A stretch of DNA of 64,000 bases from a virus, in the IMG/VR virus record IMGVR_UViG_3300010373_000001, positions 51,611-115,610 of that record. The stretch is one strand, 5' to 3'. The position numbers and the translations under genes are program-made. Positions 44,925 to 53,020 of this stretch are shown here, one piece after another (within the stretch, counting starts at the first letter, position 1; each line of letters opens with the position of its first letter). Under the pieces are notes generated by a model. That model did no database searches, was not told the origin of the DNA, and saw nothing but the letters and a program-made list of their open reading frames with translations.

Positions 44925-45326
44925 ATGAGACGACTAGCGTTTGGTGAAGTTCCGGAAGTAGGATCAAAGGTCCGGATTATTCATGACGGCAGAGTCACCA
45001 AGATGGAAAAGAACGCTCAGGGTAAAACCAGGATTTATGTTCAGCCCGACTATCGTGGTGACGAAGTTATCCCGTGGACCTTCTTTGTTGAAGGTGCAGT
45101 GGATCGAGCAGCCCCGGAATTTCACGTAACAGAAGAGGCACCCCGTAAATGGGTAACTGGTGCTATGTACTGTTCTCCCGGAGCCGATCCTACTGGGAAT
45201 GCTTACTATCTTCGCAGGAGAGATGGATGGAAGGCTGTATCGAACGAGGAAATATTCCACGACGGCAGCGTATACCTTACGGAAGGATTCCTCCGCAAAC
45301 TCAAGATTATGGAGATTAAGAAGTAA
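44925..45326 (+). CDS. Beta protein related to the WPP family (133 aa)
   Basis: Starts 'MRRLAFGEVPEVGSKVRIIH' with 'RVTKMEKNAQGKTRIYVQPD', then 'APRKWVTGAMYCSPGADPTG' in the WPP position and 'YYLRRRDGWKAVSNEEIFHD' after it. Probably a diverged paralogue lacking the WPP core. Unknown. Confidence 0.66.
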   Translation: MRRLAFGEVPEVGSKVRIIHDGRVTKMEKNAQGKTRIYVQPDYRGDEVIPWTFFVEGAVDRAAPEFHVTEEAPRKWVTGAMYCSPGADPTGNAYYLRRRDGWKAVSNEEIFHDGSVYLTEGFLRKLKIMEIKK

Positions 45327-45584
45327 ATGTTTATTCTATTCGCGGAAAAAAAGGAAGGCGTGTTCCTGTGCGGAGTTAATGCAAACCTGATGGTTTTCTC
45401 CGCACAGCTAGGGATCAGTGCAGATGACTGGTCTAGGCACGAGTCAGAGCACGGTGAGTTTTACGAGTACCTTCCTATGAAAGCTGACGAGCCGCTGTGC
45501 TACGTAGCTTACTGGGTCAATTCAATGAGTCCAGTTCTAGCGGAAATTCCCGTCGCTTTTGATGACGAGATTCTGGACGCATAG
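45327..45584 (+). CDS. Hypothetical protein (85 aa)
   Basis: ATG follows the upstream stop directly. Contains 'GVNANLMVFSAQLGISADDW' and an acidic end. Unknown. Confidence 0.62.
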   Translation: MFILFAEKKEGVFLCGVNANLMVFSAQLGISADDWSRHESEHGEFYEYLPMKADEPLCYVAYWVNSMSPVLAEIPVAFDDEILDA

Positions 45585-45598
45585 GCAAGGAGAAAATT

Positions 45599-45745
45599 AT
45601 GCTTCATTATGTTTTCGGTGTAACGCTGGTTATCGGTAGCCTGATGTGCCTAACTGGTGGCCGTCATAAGACTCCCGCCAGAAGCCCGCTGCTTAAAGTT
45701 GCCGGGGTTATGCTTGCCGCAGGGGCAGTACTAATCGCTATCTGA
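45599..45745 (+). CDS. Two-span small membrane protein (48 aa)
   Basis: ATG 45599 after AGGAGAAAATT. Spans 'VFGVTLVIGSLMCLTG' and 'LLKVAGVMLAAGAVLIAI', separated by a short basic loop. Unknown. Confidence 0.6.
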   Translation: MLHYVFGVTLVIGSLMCLTGGRHKTPARSPLLKVAGVMLAAGAVLIAI

Positions 45746-45777
45746 ACTAACATCAAACGAGAACGCAGGAGGAAATA

Positions 45778-46149
45778 ATGTCTGATACTTACAGCAAGGG
45801 TGATAGGGTTACCGTCACCTATTCGGGCACAGTCAAGGGTACTGAGATTCTGGGTCATGGCCTCGGCAGGGGTTATGTCATCAGGACAGATGATGGCTTT
45901 GAGCATACCGTTCACGCATACGGATGCTCAGGCATTATGCAGAGAGAGAAGCCTCAGAACTGGCCTCCTCGTCCGGGCGATGTTTGGACTGCAAACGGAA
46001 TGGACTGGTATGCAGTTCACGCAGATGATGGTGTTCTTATGGTGCCACAGAATCTCAGGACGTATACCTCATGCAATCCGGAGAAGCTGAGTACCGCATA
46101 CTCAAACGTTCATATCAAGATCAGGGGAACCAAGTTCTTCGCGGAGTAG
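45778..46149 (+). CDS. WPPxxGDVW-family protein (123 aa)
   Basis: 'YSKGDRVTVTYSGTVKGTEI', 'QNWPPRPGDVWTANGMDWYA' near residue 60 and closing 'NVHIKIRGTKFF'. Start after AGGAGGAAAT. Family member on the plus strand. Confidence 0.75.
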   Translation: MSDTYSKGDRVTVTYSGTVKGTEILGHGLGRGYVIRTDDGFEHTVHAYGCSGIMQREKPQNWPPRPGDVWTANGMDWYAVHADDGVLMVPQNLRTYTSCNPEKLSTAYSNVHIKIRGTKFFAE

Positions 46150-46160
46150 AACAAAGAATA

Positions 46161-46188
46161 AGGGCCGGGAAATGTTTCCCGGCCCTTT
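46161..46188 (+). terminator. Terminator after 46149
   Basis: AGGGCCGGGAAA/TTTCCCGGCCCT, 12 pairs with a 2-base loop, followed by TT. Confidence 0.78.
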
Positions 46189-46206
46189 GGGCGAGGGAGG
46201 ATAAAG

Positions 46207-46302
46207 ATGGCACAGCTTTGCACGGTATGCAATCAGCAGTTCACATTTGAGGAAGATCCTGACGAGCCAGGAACCTATGTACCTAAGTGCGGCTGCCCAT
46301 GA
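46207..46302 (+). CDS. Cys-rich microprotein (31 aa)
   Basis: ATG 46207 after GGAGGATAAAG. 'LCTVCNQQFTF' and 'PKCGCP', a C-x2-C...C-x-C pattern, likely zinc. Overlaps the next gene by four bases. Confidence 0.55.
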   Translation: MAQLCTVCNQQFTFEEDPDEPGTYVPKCGCP

Positions 46303-46517
46303 TTACTAAAGTTCTGGGAGCAATCACCGCTGTCGGCTTCTCTGTATGGTTCATATGGATTCTATGCATGGCTGGACTTGCAGTGACAGGAGTGATTCCG
46401 TTAGCGGCAACCAGAAACGAGAACATTCTTGTCGTCGCCGGATTTGGAGCAATTTTGATGATGGCGGCATTGACAGGGATCAGCACAATTTTCACAGGAG
46501 GTAAAGATAAATGCTAA
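46299..46517 (+). CDS. Two-span membrane protein (72 aa)
   Basis: ATG 46299 overlaps the previous stop. Spans 'AVGFSVWFIWILCMAGLAV' and 'ILVVAGFGAILMMAALTG'. Unknown. Confidence 0.63.
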   Translation: MITKVLGAITAVGFSVWFIWILCMAGLAVTGVIPLAATRNENILVVAGFGAILMMAALTGISTIFTGGKDKC

Positions 46518-46708
46518 CAGTATTAGCGATAGCCGGTGCAGTTCTGATGGTTTTCACATTAGGGTTGCTTGGAGGTGCGGCCGAAGCTGCGCTGAAAAAG
46601 CAGACTAAGCTGAGAAAAGACAGAGCTAAAGCTGCACTGATCTGCGCACTGACAGGAGTCGCCTGTTTCGCCTTTGTGATCTTTACGGCAGGTCACGGAG
46701 GGCATTAA
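46511..46708 (+). CDS. Two-span small membrane protein (65 aa)
   Basis: 'MLTVLAIAGAVLMVFTLGLL' and 'ALICALTGVACFAFVIFTAG' spans with a basic loop. Overlaps both neighbours. Unknown. Confidence 0.63.
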   Translation: MLTVLAIAGAVLMVFTLGLLGGAAEAALKKQTKLRKDRAKAALICALTGVACFAFVIFTAGHGGH

Positions 46709-47100
46709 TGGAAGAGTACGTATTTAATCCTTACACCGACAAGATCACAAGAGGGAAATACCTGAAAAACGGCCTGCTGGTTATGCCGGATAATGACTAC
46801 GGCAGGAAATACGGTGGCTGGGGCAGGATTGAGGAAAGAAGTCAGCAATTTGCCAGGGTTACTCAACTGGAAGTGCTTTACGACAAGATTCAGTTTGTAG
46901 GAGCCTGGGATGATGGTTTCCAGCATGGGATGACATATGCGGCTGATAGTTTCTGGATTACCAGAGGCCGTGAGCTAACCGGAAATGACAGACTCAAGGA
47001 AATGGCTGATCGTGCCCATCTTGGCAAAGAGCCGTGGGGAATTTACCAGTTTGATGTTCGTGGAGTGCGAACAGGAAGATTCTGGACCGAGGAATACTAG
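46708..47100 (+). CDS. Hypothetical protein (130 aa)
   Basis: Starts 'MEEYVFNPYTDKITRGKYLK', with 'GNDRLKEMADRAHLGKEPWG' and a 'RGVRTGRFW' end. Mixed alpha/beta; unknown. Start overlaps the previous stop. Confidence 0.65.
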   Translation: MEEYVFNPYTDKITRGKYLKNGLLVMPDNDYGRKYGGWGRIEERSQQFARVTQLEVLYDKIQFVGAWDDGFQHGMTYAADSFWITRGRELTGNDRLKEMADRAHLGKEPWGIYQFDVRGVRTGRFWTEEY

Positions 47101-47108
47101 GAGGAAAA

Positions 47109-47480
47109 GTGGCAAAGTATGCAGTTGGAGACGAGATTGATGTTAGGTTCACCGGGATCATTCGGGGCATCGATGACAGCCCCCTTCTGGGTGAATGCTA
47201 TCGGGTTGAGAGCAAGAACTCCATGTATGAGCATCACATTTTCGTTGATGCCGACTGTGATGGGGAAGAGGATTTCGTAAGAGGGAATCCTGAGTACTGG
47301 CCACCGAAGCCTGGTGATCTATGGGCTACTCCTGGTGGCACTCTTTACTTCGCCAAGAAGTCAAGTTCTGCTGATATGACTCTTCTGACACCATCTGATG
47401 CTGGTGGTTCATCAGTTTACAATGACAGCTTCCTTAAGAGGTTCCCTGAGGCGCATCTGGTATTCCGGAACTTCTCATGA
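47109..47480 (+). CDS. WPPxxGDLW-family protein (123 aa)
   Basis: GTG start with GGAGGAAAA. 'YAVGDEIDVRFTGIIRGIDD', 'PEYWPPKPGDLWATPGGTLY' near residue 64, closing 'AHLVFRNFS'. Family member. Confidence 0.74.
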   Translation: MAKYAVGDEIDVRFTGIIRGIDDSPLLGECYRVESKNSMYEHHIFVDADCDGEEDFVRGNPEYWPPKPGDLWATPGGTLYFAKKSSSADMTLLTPSDAGGSSVYNDSFLKRFPEAHLVFRNFS

Positions 47481-47671
47481 CCGAGGAAAGCCAGTCAGCA
47501 AGAGACCGCAGGAATATAGACAAGATCACCGCTGACTATCTTGCTTCTGCCGGAAACAGGTTAAGCGGACTCGATCTTGAGGAAATTGGCATGGACGGTC
47601 ACGATCTGGCTAATCGTGTGTGGAGAGTCGTGGAGTATCTTAGGACGAGAAATGTCAAGCCGGGAGATTAA
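47477..47671 (+). CDS. Small helical protein (64 aa)
   Basis: Charged, helical ('ARDRRNIDKITADYLAS'), ATGA overlap with the previous gene. Unknown. Confidence 0.62.
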   Translation: MTEESQSARDRRNIDKITADYLASAGNRLSGLDLEEIGMDGHDLANRVWRVVEYLRTRNVKPGD

Positions 47672-47681
47672 GGCCATAGGT

Positions 47682-48023
47682 ATGCGACCAGGCAGAAGAT
47701 ACACAATCGAGATTCCCTCTGATTTCGCGGGAAGAATTGATACCGCCTATGACGATCCCATGTGGACTGATCGTGTCGGCGTCTATGGAAACCCTAACAC
47801 AGCACCACTCGGAGTCAGTTTTCAGTCGATCACACTTAGGTTCAGTCAGCTAAATCATGGAAGCTCAGGACTGAAAGTCATTGAGCATATCGACTGGGAA
47901 AACGGTGCTGTGTACAAATCTAAGCACTCAGGAAAACTTTACATGAGAAGGTCAGATGGCTGGCTTGTTCTTCCGGCCAGTGGATCAAGCTCATACTATC
48001 TGGAAGACAGCCTTACCAAATGA
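47682..48023 (+). CDS. Beta protein in the WPP-family operon (113 aa)
   Basis: Start placed at ATG 47682 ('MRPGRRYTIEIPSDFAG', like the other family starts); ATG 47652 is possible. It has 'AVYKSKHSGKLYMRRSDGWL' where relatives have the WPP segment. Stop overlaps the next gene. Confidence 0.6.
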   Translation: MRPGRRYTIEIPSDFAGRIDTAYDDPMWTDRVGVYGNPNTAPLGVSFQSITLRFSQLNHGSSGLKVIEHIDWENGAVYKSKHSGKLYMRRSDGWLVLPASGSSSYYLEDSLTK

Positions 48024-48169
48024 ATTTCGAAGTACTGATTGGTAAAGCTGGTGGAAGAAAAATGAAAGTCCCGATGTGCAACTGCAAGTGCGACGATTGC
48101 CATAAAGCAAATCAGGCGGGGAACATGCATTTCGGGCACTGCAAAACAGGCGAATGCAGAGTACTGTAA
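48020..48169 (+). CDS. Cys/His-rich microprotein (49 aa)
   Basis: ATG overlaps the previous stop. The last 27 residues are 'CNCKCDDCHKANQAGNMHFG' followed by H-C-x4-C, a dense metal-binding patch. Unknown. Confidence 0.6.
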   Translation: MNFEVLIGKAGGRKMKVPMCNCKCDDCHKANQAGNMHFGHCKTGECRVL

Positions 48170-48182
48170 CTAGGAGGATCAA

Positions 48183-48548
48183 GTGGTAAACAGAATGGAT
48201 GTAGGCGACAGGGTAACCGTCAGCTTTACCGGAGTGGTAGAGGAAGTAAGAACCCACGATATGCCGCTGGGTATCAGGCATGTTGTAAGAAGTGACACAG
48301 GCTCAGCACATATGATTTTCGATCAGGCTGTGGGCAGAGACTTCACAGTAGAGAGGGCGGCACCGAATTACTGGCCACCGGAGAAGGGTGATGTCTGGAA
48401 AGCTGATAACGGCAAGCTCTTTTTCGCAAGAGCTACACCCTCTGGTGAGGTTCAGCTTTACGAGGGCACGATTTCCCGTGGCGGCGAAGACAACGAGGAA
48501 GTTCGAAAGCTCAATCCAGGTCTTCATCTGGTTTTCCGTAATCTGTGA
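48183..48548 (+). CDS. WPPxxGDVW-family protein (121 aa)
   Basis: GTG start with AGGAGG. 'MDVGDRVTVSFTGVVEEV', 'PNYWPPEKGDVWKADNGKLF' near residue 60, closing 'LHLVFRNL'. The clearest plus-strand member. Confidence 0.75.
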   Translation: MVNRMDVGDRVTVSFTGVVEEVRTHDMPLGIRHVVRSDTGSAHMIFDQAVGRDFTVERAAPNYWPPEKGDVWKADNGKLFFARATPSGEVQLYEGTISRGGEDNEEVRKLNPGLHLVFRNL

Positions 48549-48739
48549 TGGACTATTATGAACTGACGGCTGATTTTGATAATCACAGAACTGGCCTGAG
48601 GATTCATCTTGAGGGAGTACACGGTATCAGCCCTTTGGCAACGTGTACTCCCGTCAGGGATATTGTTACCCATCTTGAGATTCATCACGAGCCAGGAATT
48701 GAGCCAGACGAGTTTTTCCCATATGGAGATAAGATATGA
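48545..48739 (+). CDS. Hypothetical protein (64 aa)
   Basis: ATGA-coupled to the previous gene. Contains two His ('GVHGISPLATCTPV') and ends 'EPDEFFPYGDKI'. Unknown. Confidence 0.58.
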   Translation: MMDYYELTADFDNHRTGLRIHLEGVHGISPLATCTPVRDIVTHLEIHHEPGIEPDEFFPYGDKI

Positions 48740-48852
48740 GACTATTCAGGAGACGCTACCCGGAAATGTCCAGAGAGACAAGACGACTGGTAAGAGCAGC
48801 TAACCGGGAAGCAAGAAGGCTGAACCGTAAACTGAGGAAGAAGAAAAAATGA
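48736..48852 (+). CDS. Arg/Lys-rich microprotein (38 aa)
   Basis: About half Arg/Lys ('RLFRRRYPEMSRETRRL', ending KLRKKKK), overlapping genes on both sides by ATGA. Probably binds nucleic acid. Confidence 0.58.
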   Translation: MRLFRRRYPEMSRETRRLVRAANREARRLNRKLRKKKK

Positions 48853-49052
48853 AATCAGCTAGGCGTATGAATGACAGTGAGCTAGGAGCAGCATTAGCTA
48901 TGAATTGCGTGTGCTTAGCCCTGGTGAATTCATCAAAGAAATTTACGGCTAAGGCAGAAGAACTCAGAGGAACAGCAGCAGGTGAAATTTACCTGACGAT
49001 TGCTGAAGAGCTTTTCGCCCTTCAGCGGGATATCGAGAGCAAACTTCCTTAG
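48849..49052 (+). CDS. Helical protein (67 aa)
   Basis: Short helical protein with 'ELGAALAMNCVCLALVNSSK' and a Leu/Glu-rich end. Unknown. Confidence 0.6.
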   Translation: MKSARRMNDSELGAALAMNCVCLALVNSSKKFTAKAEELRGTAAGEIYLTIAEELFALQRDIESKLP

Positions 49053-49059
49053 GAGTACG

Positions 49060-49221
49060 ATGCTAGGATTCACCAGAAGGCAGCAAAGAGATCTGTGGAG
49101 AGCCACAGCTAAGGCTAAAGACAGAAAAGGCGATAAAGCCGGGGCCAGAAGAGCAAGGCGGGCAGCCAAGCAAGCAGGAACCCGGTTGAGAGATATCAAC
49201 GGAAAGCCGTGGACTGATTAA
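49060..49221 (+). CDS. Basic small protein (53 aa)
   Basis: Start at ATG 49060 with TTAGGAGT. Rich in Arg/Lys/Ala ('DKAGARRARRAAKQAGTRLR'); likely RNA- or DNA-binding. Confidence 0.58.
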   Translation: MLGFTRRQQRDLWRATAKAKDRKGDKAGARRARRAAKQAGTRLRDINGKPWTD

Positions 49222-49319
49222 TGCTAGTTGCAGACATACTGATAGTCGCTGGCATCATTTCTGTCGTATGCGGTGTTATTTATGCGGTCAGGACTAAGCG
49301 GGCAAGCAAAGATGATTGA
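49221..49319 (+). CDS. Small membrane protein (32 aa)
   Basis: One span 'ILIVAGIISVVCGVIYAV' and a basic end. ATG overlaps the previous stop. Confidence 0.55.
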   Translation: MLVADILIVAGIISVVCGVIYAVRTKRASKDD

Positions 49320-49515
49320 GAACAAAATTTACCGCGACCCGAAAACGGGGGAATGGGCAGTAAAGATCAGGTCAATGACTTTTACGCTCAATAAGGATTA
49401 CTCCCTTGAGGCTGTTAAGCAGTGGCGGGATAACGAAATTGCCAAGTGGGATAAGCGGGATAAAGAAGAAGCTGATTTTGCTAACGCGATGGCAAGAATG
49501 GAACTGATGGAATGA
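49312..49515 (+). CDS. Charged helical protein (67 aa)
   Basis: Begins 'MIENKIYRDPKTGEWAVKIR', with a long charged helix to the end. ATG 49312 overlaps the membrane gene. Unknown. Confidence 0.6.
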   Translation: MIENKIYRDPKTGEWAVKIRSMTFTLNKDYSLEAVKQWRDNEIAKWDKRDKEEADFANAMARMELME

Positions 49516-49958
49516 AAGCAAGTTTAGGGGTATTTCAGATATTGCCTGCTACCCCGCTGGAAAGAGAAAAAGTGTCAGAAAAGATAGCAGAAGATCCTGC
49601 ACTGAATAAAACACATAAGTTCGAAGTAGACATCACGGTAACTTCCGGGGTTGAGAATACTCCCTGGACGTTTAACCTGAAAGTACAGTCAGCTTATGGA
49701 TTAAACCTGGGAACCGATACTCAGGGATTTCTTACCCTGTCCCGTCTTGTTGCAGCCGGGGCAGATGAATTTTACCGCTGGCTGGACGAGAACTGGACTG
49801 CTGATCTGGTTATCATCATGGACAATATCAGGTTCATAGTCAAGAACTGCACGGCAGAAACTCTCTATTACGGCCCGCTGGACAAAGCTGATAATCAGTA
49901 CCTAACCGAATCTCTTGAGGTGAAGTACGATCTGATCCTCCCGTCCTACCGAACGTAA
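49512..49958 (+). CDS. Hypothetical protein (148 aa)
   Basis: Mixed alpha/beta, contains 'HKFEVDITVTSGVENTPWTF' and 'YGLNLGTDTQGFLTLSRLVA'. ATGA overlap. Unknown; one of the larger proteins of the operon. Confidence 0.66.
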   Translation: MKASLGVFQILPATPLEREKVSEKIAEDPALNKTHKFEVDITVTSGVENTPWTFNLKVQSAYGLNLGTDTQGFLTLSRLVAAGADEFYRWLDENWTADLVIIMDNIRFIVKNCTAETLYYGPLDKADNQYLTESLEVKYDLILPSYRT

Positions 49959-50098
49959 TGCAGTACCGTATGAGGCAGATCTACCAGCTAACCGATAATA
50001 CTGAGGATGGCTGGTCGGACTGGAGAGATCTGCCGGAATTTATGACTATCTCTAACGAGTGGGGCTGGACCCAGATGCAATTCCGGGAGAGTGAATAA
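49958..50098 (+). CDS. Trp-rich small protein (46 aa)
   Basis: Shares TAATG with the previous gene. Contains 'DGWSDWRDLPEFMTISNEWG'. Unknown. Confidence 0.52.
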   Translation: MQYRMRQIYQLTDNTEDGWSDWRDLPEFMTISNEWGWTQMQFRESE

Positions 50099-50208
50099 TG
50101 AAAACAGCATACGTAATTTTCCACTGCCGTCATTGCACTAGTAATCATCTAGAGCCTAAGGTCTGTACTGAAGGTCACTGCATAGGCTGCCAGCGGGAGA
50201 CAGCATGA
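50098..50208 (+). CDS. Cys/His microprotein (36 aa)
   Basis: TAATG-coupled. Pattern 'HCRHCTSNH' ... 'CTEGHCIGC': C-x2-C-x3-H..C-x4-C-x2-C, likely zinc-binding. Related to the microproteins near 30 kb in spacing only. Confidence 0.58.
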   Translation: MKTAYVIFHCRHCTSNHLEPKVCTEGHCIGCQRETA

Positions 50209-50792
50209 AGATAATTAATTTCGGCCTTGACGAACTTGACGTAACTGGTGAAGTCAGGACTAAGGAAGTAACAGCAAATGGTGAGCGTACCGGGATTGTA
50301 ATCTACCTGTATGACTCTAGTTACAGAGTCAGCGTGGTTAATTCCGCTGGCCGTGCGCTAAGAACTGAATACGATACTGCGGACGAATTCTGGGCGGATC
50401 TAAGGAGAGTCTATAAGATGAAGAAACGTAAAAGAATATTTATGTGGTCGTTTCTGGCCATTCAGGCGATTTTCGTAACATGGATAGTAGCAGGTGCAGC
50501 TATGGCACATAACGCACCTTCTGCGGCAGAAGTACATAGAGGATGTGATAACGGAGGATGGCAAGCTCTGTACTCTTCACATGCCGATTGCATGACTCAC
50601 TATGCATCCTTACTTCATTCGGCCGGTGATGCGGGAACAGCACTAGGAGTAGGTTTAGTTATCTTCCTATGGGTAGCGGCGGATATTATCCTTGGTGTAT
50701 CCAGACTGATAGTACTAACCGCAAGAAAGCACTCATCACCTAGTATTGCGGAACAGCCGCAGGCTATTAATCCAGATAACTACATAGCGTAA
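50205..50792 (+). CDS. Two-span membrane protein (195 aa)
   Basis: Cytoplasmic N-terminus (residues 1-70), span 'IFMWSFLAIQAIFVTWIVAG', an outer loop with three Cys ('HRGCDNGGWQALYSSHADC'), then span 'ALGVGLVIFLWVAADIIL'. Last gene of the operon. Unknown. Confidence 0.68.
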   Translation: MKIINFGLDELDVTGEVRTKEVTANGERTGIVIYLYDSSYRVSVVNSAGRALRTEYDTADEFWADLRRVYKMKKRKRIFMWSFLAIQAIFVTWIVAGAAMAHNAPSAAEVHRGCDNGGWQALYSSHADCMTHYASLLHSAGDAGTALGVGLVIFLWVAADIILGVSRLIVLTARKHSSPSIAEQPQAINPDNYIA

Positions 50793-50832
50793 CCACTATC
50801 GGTATTTCACCTATGGTAGATTACGACACTTA

Positions 50833-50864
50833 GGCCCTTAAGGTATCCCCTTAAGGGTCTTTTT
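50833..50864 (+). terminator. Terminator of the plus-strand operon
   Basis: CCCTTAAGG/CCTTAAGGG stem followed by TCTTTTT. Confidence 0.92.
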
Positions 50865-51497
50865 GCTATACAGAGAGTAACCATAATCGTCTCCTAGCCA
50901 TAAAAACACTGTCTAAAATAGCCGATTTTCATGAAATTTGTGAATAAGGTTCCTCTAGAGCAAGATACTGTGATCATCAAGTTAATAATATCTACCAGAA
51001 TTTCCTGGCCCCCTGGGCGATTTGTCCGTTTTGTTTGATATGGGGGGGTCTGGTGTGTTGTGTCCTATTTGGGTGTATGTGGTATAAAATGATGATATTT
51101 GGGTATGAGTGGCCTGTTATGTATGGATTTAGGCTACTATGTGCTGTTTAGGGGGTATGTTATGAGTTGTGAGTTATGCCAGGTAATATGTGGTTTGGGG
51201 CATATGCCCACTAACTCCTGGTATAGCCTGCTATGTATAGCTATGTACTAGTATGAGTACAATGCACTAAATGTCTGATTCCCCCGCGAAATTGTTTAGC
51301 TGGTGGACTGTTAGCATGGGTAATGAGTTGGTTAGCTTAGGTAATGAACGTCTCAGATGGCCTGTAACAAGATCAACTAATGGGGGGTAGGGCATTACAC
51401 CTAGAACATGATCAAATAGCCTCAGCGTTGATCCTGGCGCGATTTAGAGGGCATTGGGTAGGCATGGACCTAGCCCGGAATCGTCTAGGCATAGGAA
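50865..51497. other. Gene-free convergent intergenic region
   Basis: No acceptable gene. Positions about 51030-51290 are strongly G/T-skewed with many TATG words. AACAAGATCAACTA (51367-51379) and CATGATCA (near 51409) are shared with the control regions near 53.3 and 56.2 kb. A replication-origin or regulatory role is conceivable but not shown. Confidence 0.5.
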
Positions 51498-51528
51498 AAG
51501 CCCTAGCCTGGCAGGCAGGCTAGGGCTT
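51498..51528 (-). terminator. Terminator of the 51.5-53 kb minus genes
   Basis: AAGCCCTAGCCTG/CAGGCTAGGGCTT stem with a 5-base loop, followed by TTCC on the minus strand. Confidence 0.78.
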
Positions 51529-51546
51529 ATGTCCTGTTTTATGCGG

Positions 51547-51858
51547 TTACAGGGTAAATGTCCGCATTGCATCATCATGTACCGCATTGCGGCAATCGTA
51601 CGCAAAGAGAGCGGTTTCCTTTTTGCCGCAATCGTCGCAATAGCCCGGAATGCCCTTGCTTGCGTGCCGTATGGCGAATACAGCGCTGTTGAGGCATATT
51701 CCCGTTCTGCGCTTGTATGTGATGATTGCGTCAGATGTCCGGAATGCCCTGATCATGTCCATGATGTCCGGAAACGACTGCGGCGGGCGGTATGTAACAG
51801 TTTCGGTCACATAGCCCCGAGGTGAGATAGAAACGGTGTGATTGATCTCATATGCCAT
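51547..51858 (-). CDS. Hypothetical protein with CxxC (103 aa)
   Basis: Starts 'MAYEINHTVSISPRGYVTET', with 'YCDDCGKKETALFAYDC' near the end (possible zinc site). Last gene of the minus operon. Unknown. Confidence 0.65.
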   Translation of the reverse strand: MAYEINHTVSISPRGYVTETVTYRPPQSFPDIMDMIRAFRTSDAIITYKRRTGICLNSAVFAIRHASKGIPGYCDDCGKKETALFAYDCRNAVHDDAMRTFTL

Positions 51859-51888
51859 GACTTGCTCCCTATATCCTGGTTTGGGTGG

Positions 51889-52356
51889 TTATGACTGGTT
51901 TGAGGGGCATTCGGTGCAGATGTCTGATTCGCCCCACTTCATGCAGGTTTGGCACTGAATCATACCGATTTCGCGGTAAAGTGCCTCTTCCGCCAGGTTT
52001 GCGATCTTTGCGGCGTTATGGGCGGCGTATACCGCTTCGTCTGAGATGTCCACATATGATGCGGTTTCAGCATCGATGATAAGAATGGGCTTGTCTATCC
52101 CCTTCTGGGCCATTTCGTCCGCTCTGTCCGCATAGTGCCATGCTGCTACGGTATGGGCATCATTGAGATCATTTGTGGAGTAAATCCACGAATTAGTCAG
52201 ATCGTACCCTTTGGCCGATTCGCCCGGAACATACACCGAACGATCGAAATGCACGATGTGATACCTTTTCGCCGTAATTTCACCGTAAAGGTTGCTCTGT
52301 ATCTCATTCATGCGAATTGAGCCGATCTGGTGTGCTGTGATCCAGATTGCGTCCAT
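51889..52356 (-). CDS. Hypothetical protein (155 aa)
   Basis: Middle has 'ILIIDAETASYVDISDEAVY'; the C-terminus 'IQCQTCMKWGESDICTECPS' is a C4 zinc ribbon. Unknown. Confidence 0.67.
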   Translation of the reverse strand: MDAIWITAHQIGSIRMNEIQSNLYGEITAKRYHIVHFDRSVYVPGESAKGYDLTNSWIYSTNDLNDAHTVAAWHYADRADEMAQKGIDKPILIIDAETASYVDISDEAVYAAHNAAKIANLAEEALYREIGMIQCQTCMKWGESDICTECPSNQS

Positions 52357-52395
52357 TGTCCTGTTTCCTCTCGGTTTGGGTTGATTGTGCCAGGA

Positions 52396-52590
52396 TCAGG
52401 CGACTTGTACCAGAATGCGCTTTACGTTGCGATTTGACTGGATTATGCCCATAGGGTCTATTATGTCCAGTGCGTACTTGATTGCGGCGGTTTCGTCCGG
52501 AATGGGGTGAACGTCCGGGTTGAGGTAGAATGTCGGGATCTGCGTGTTATCGCCCGAGTTGTACTCGATTGCGGCCATAATGCGGTACAT
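52396..52590 (-). CDS. Hypothetical protein (64 aa)
   Basis: Start at ATG 52590 chosen for CAGGAGGAAACAG. Begins 'MYRIMAAIEYNSGDNTQIPT'. Unknown. An upstream reading to 52719 lacks a ribosome site. Confidence 0.6.
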   Translation of the reverse strand: MYRIMAAIEYNSGDNTQIPTFYLNPDVHPIPDETAAIKYALDIIDPMGIIQSNRNVKRILVQVA

Positions 52591-52618
52591 GTCTGTTTCC
52601 TCCTGTTTTGTGGTGATA

Positions 52619-53020
52619 TCAGACGTACATGGGATTTTGCGCCATTCCTGGCAGCATGTCCGAAATGTCCTCGTTGCCCTCTTCGTCATACAGTGCGCCT
52701 TCTGCCCCGATAAATGCATTCTGGGGCCATCCGAACCACATAGCCGCTATGTCGCATTCGTTCTTGAATGAGGCATATTCGGCGGTCTGGTATGGCATCA
52801 CACCATTACGGTTAAAGAATCCGTTCTGTATGATTTCGCGGCGGCATGAGAGCAATGCACCGATTTCAACCAGTTTGATCCACATTGGGTTGAATTCATC
52901 CGAAAACATCTCATTGTGCGGGGTCTGTGCCGTTACGCGGTCGATTGTCTCGATAAGTGCCCAGATCTTAGGAAGTGAGTTGATCTGAGCTATATCTGCC
53001 TTGATGGCCCGAATGTCCAT
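52619..53020 (-). CDS. Hypothetical protein (133 aa)
   Basis: Acidic, helical; 'DIAQINSLPKIWALIETIDR' near the start and 'NECDIAAMWFGWPQNAF' mid. First gene after the control region 53021-53420. Unknown. Confidence 0.66.
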   Translation of the reverse strand: MDIRAIKADIAQINSLPKIWALIETIDRVTAQTPHNEMFSDEFNPMWIKLVEIGALLSCRREIIQNGFFNRNGVMPYQTAEYASFKNECDIAAMWFGWPQNAFIGAEGALYDEEGNEDISDMLPGMAQNPMYV

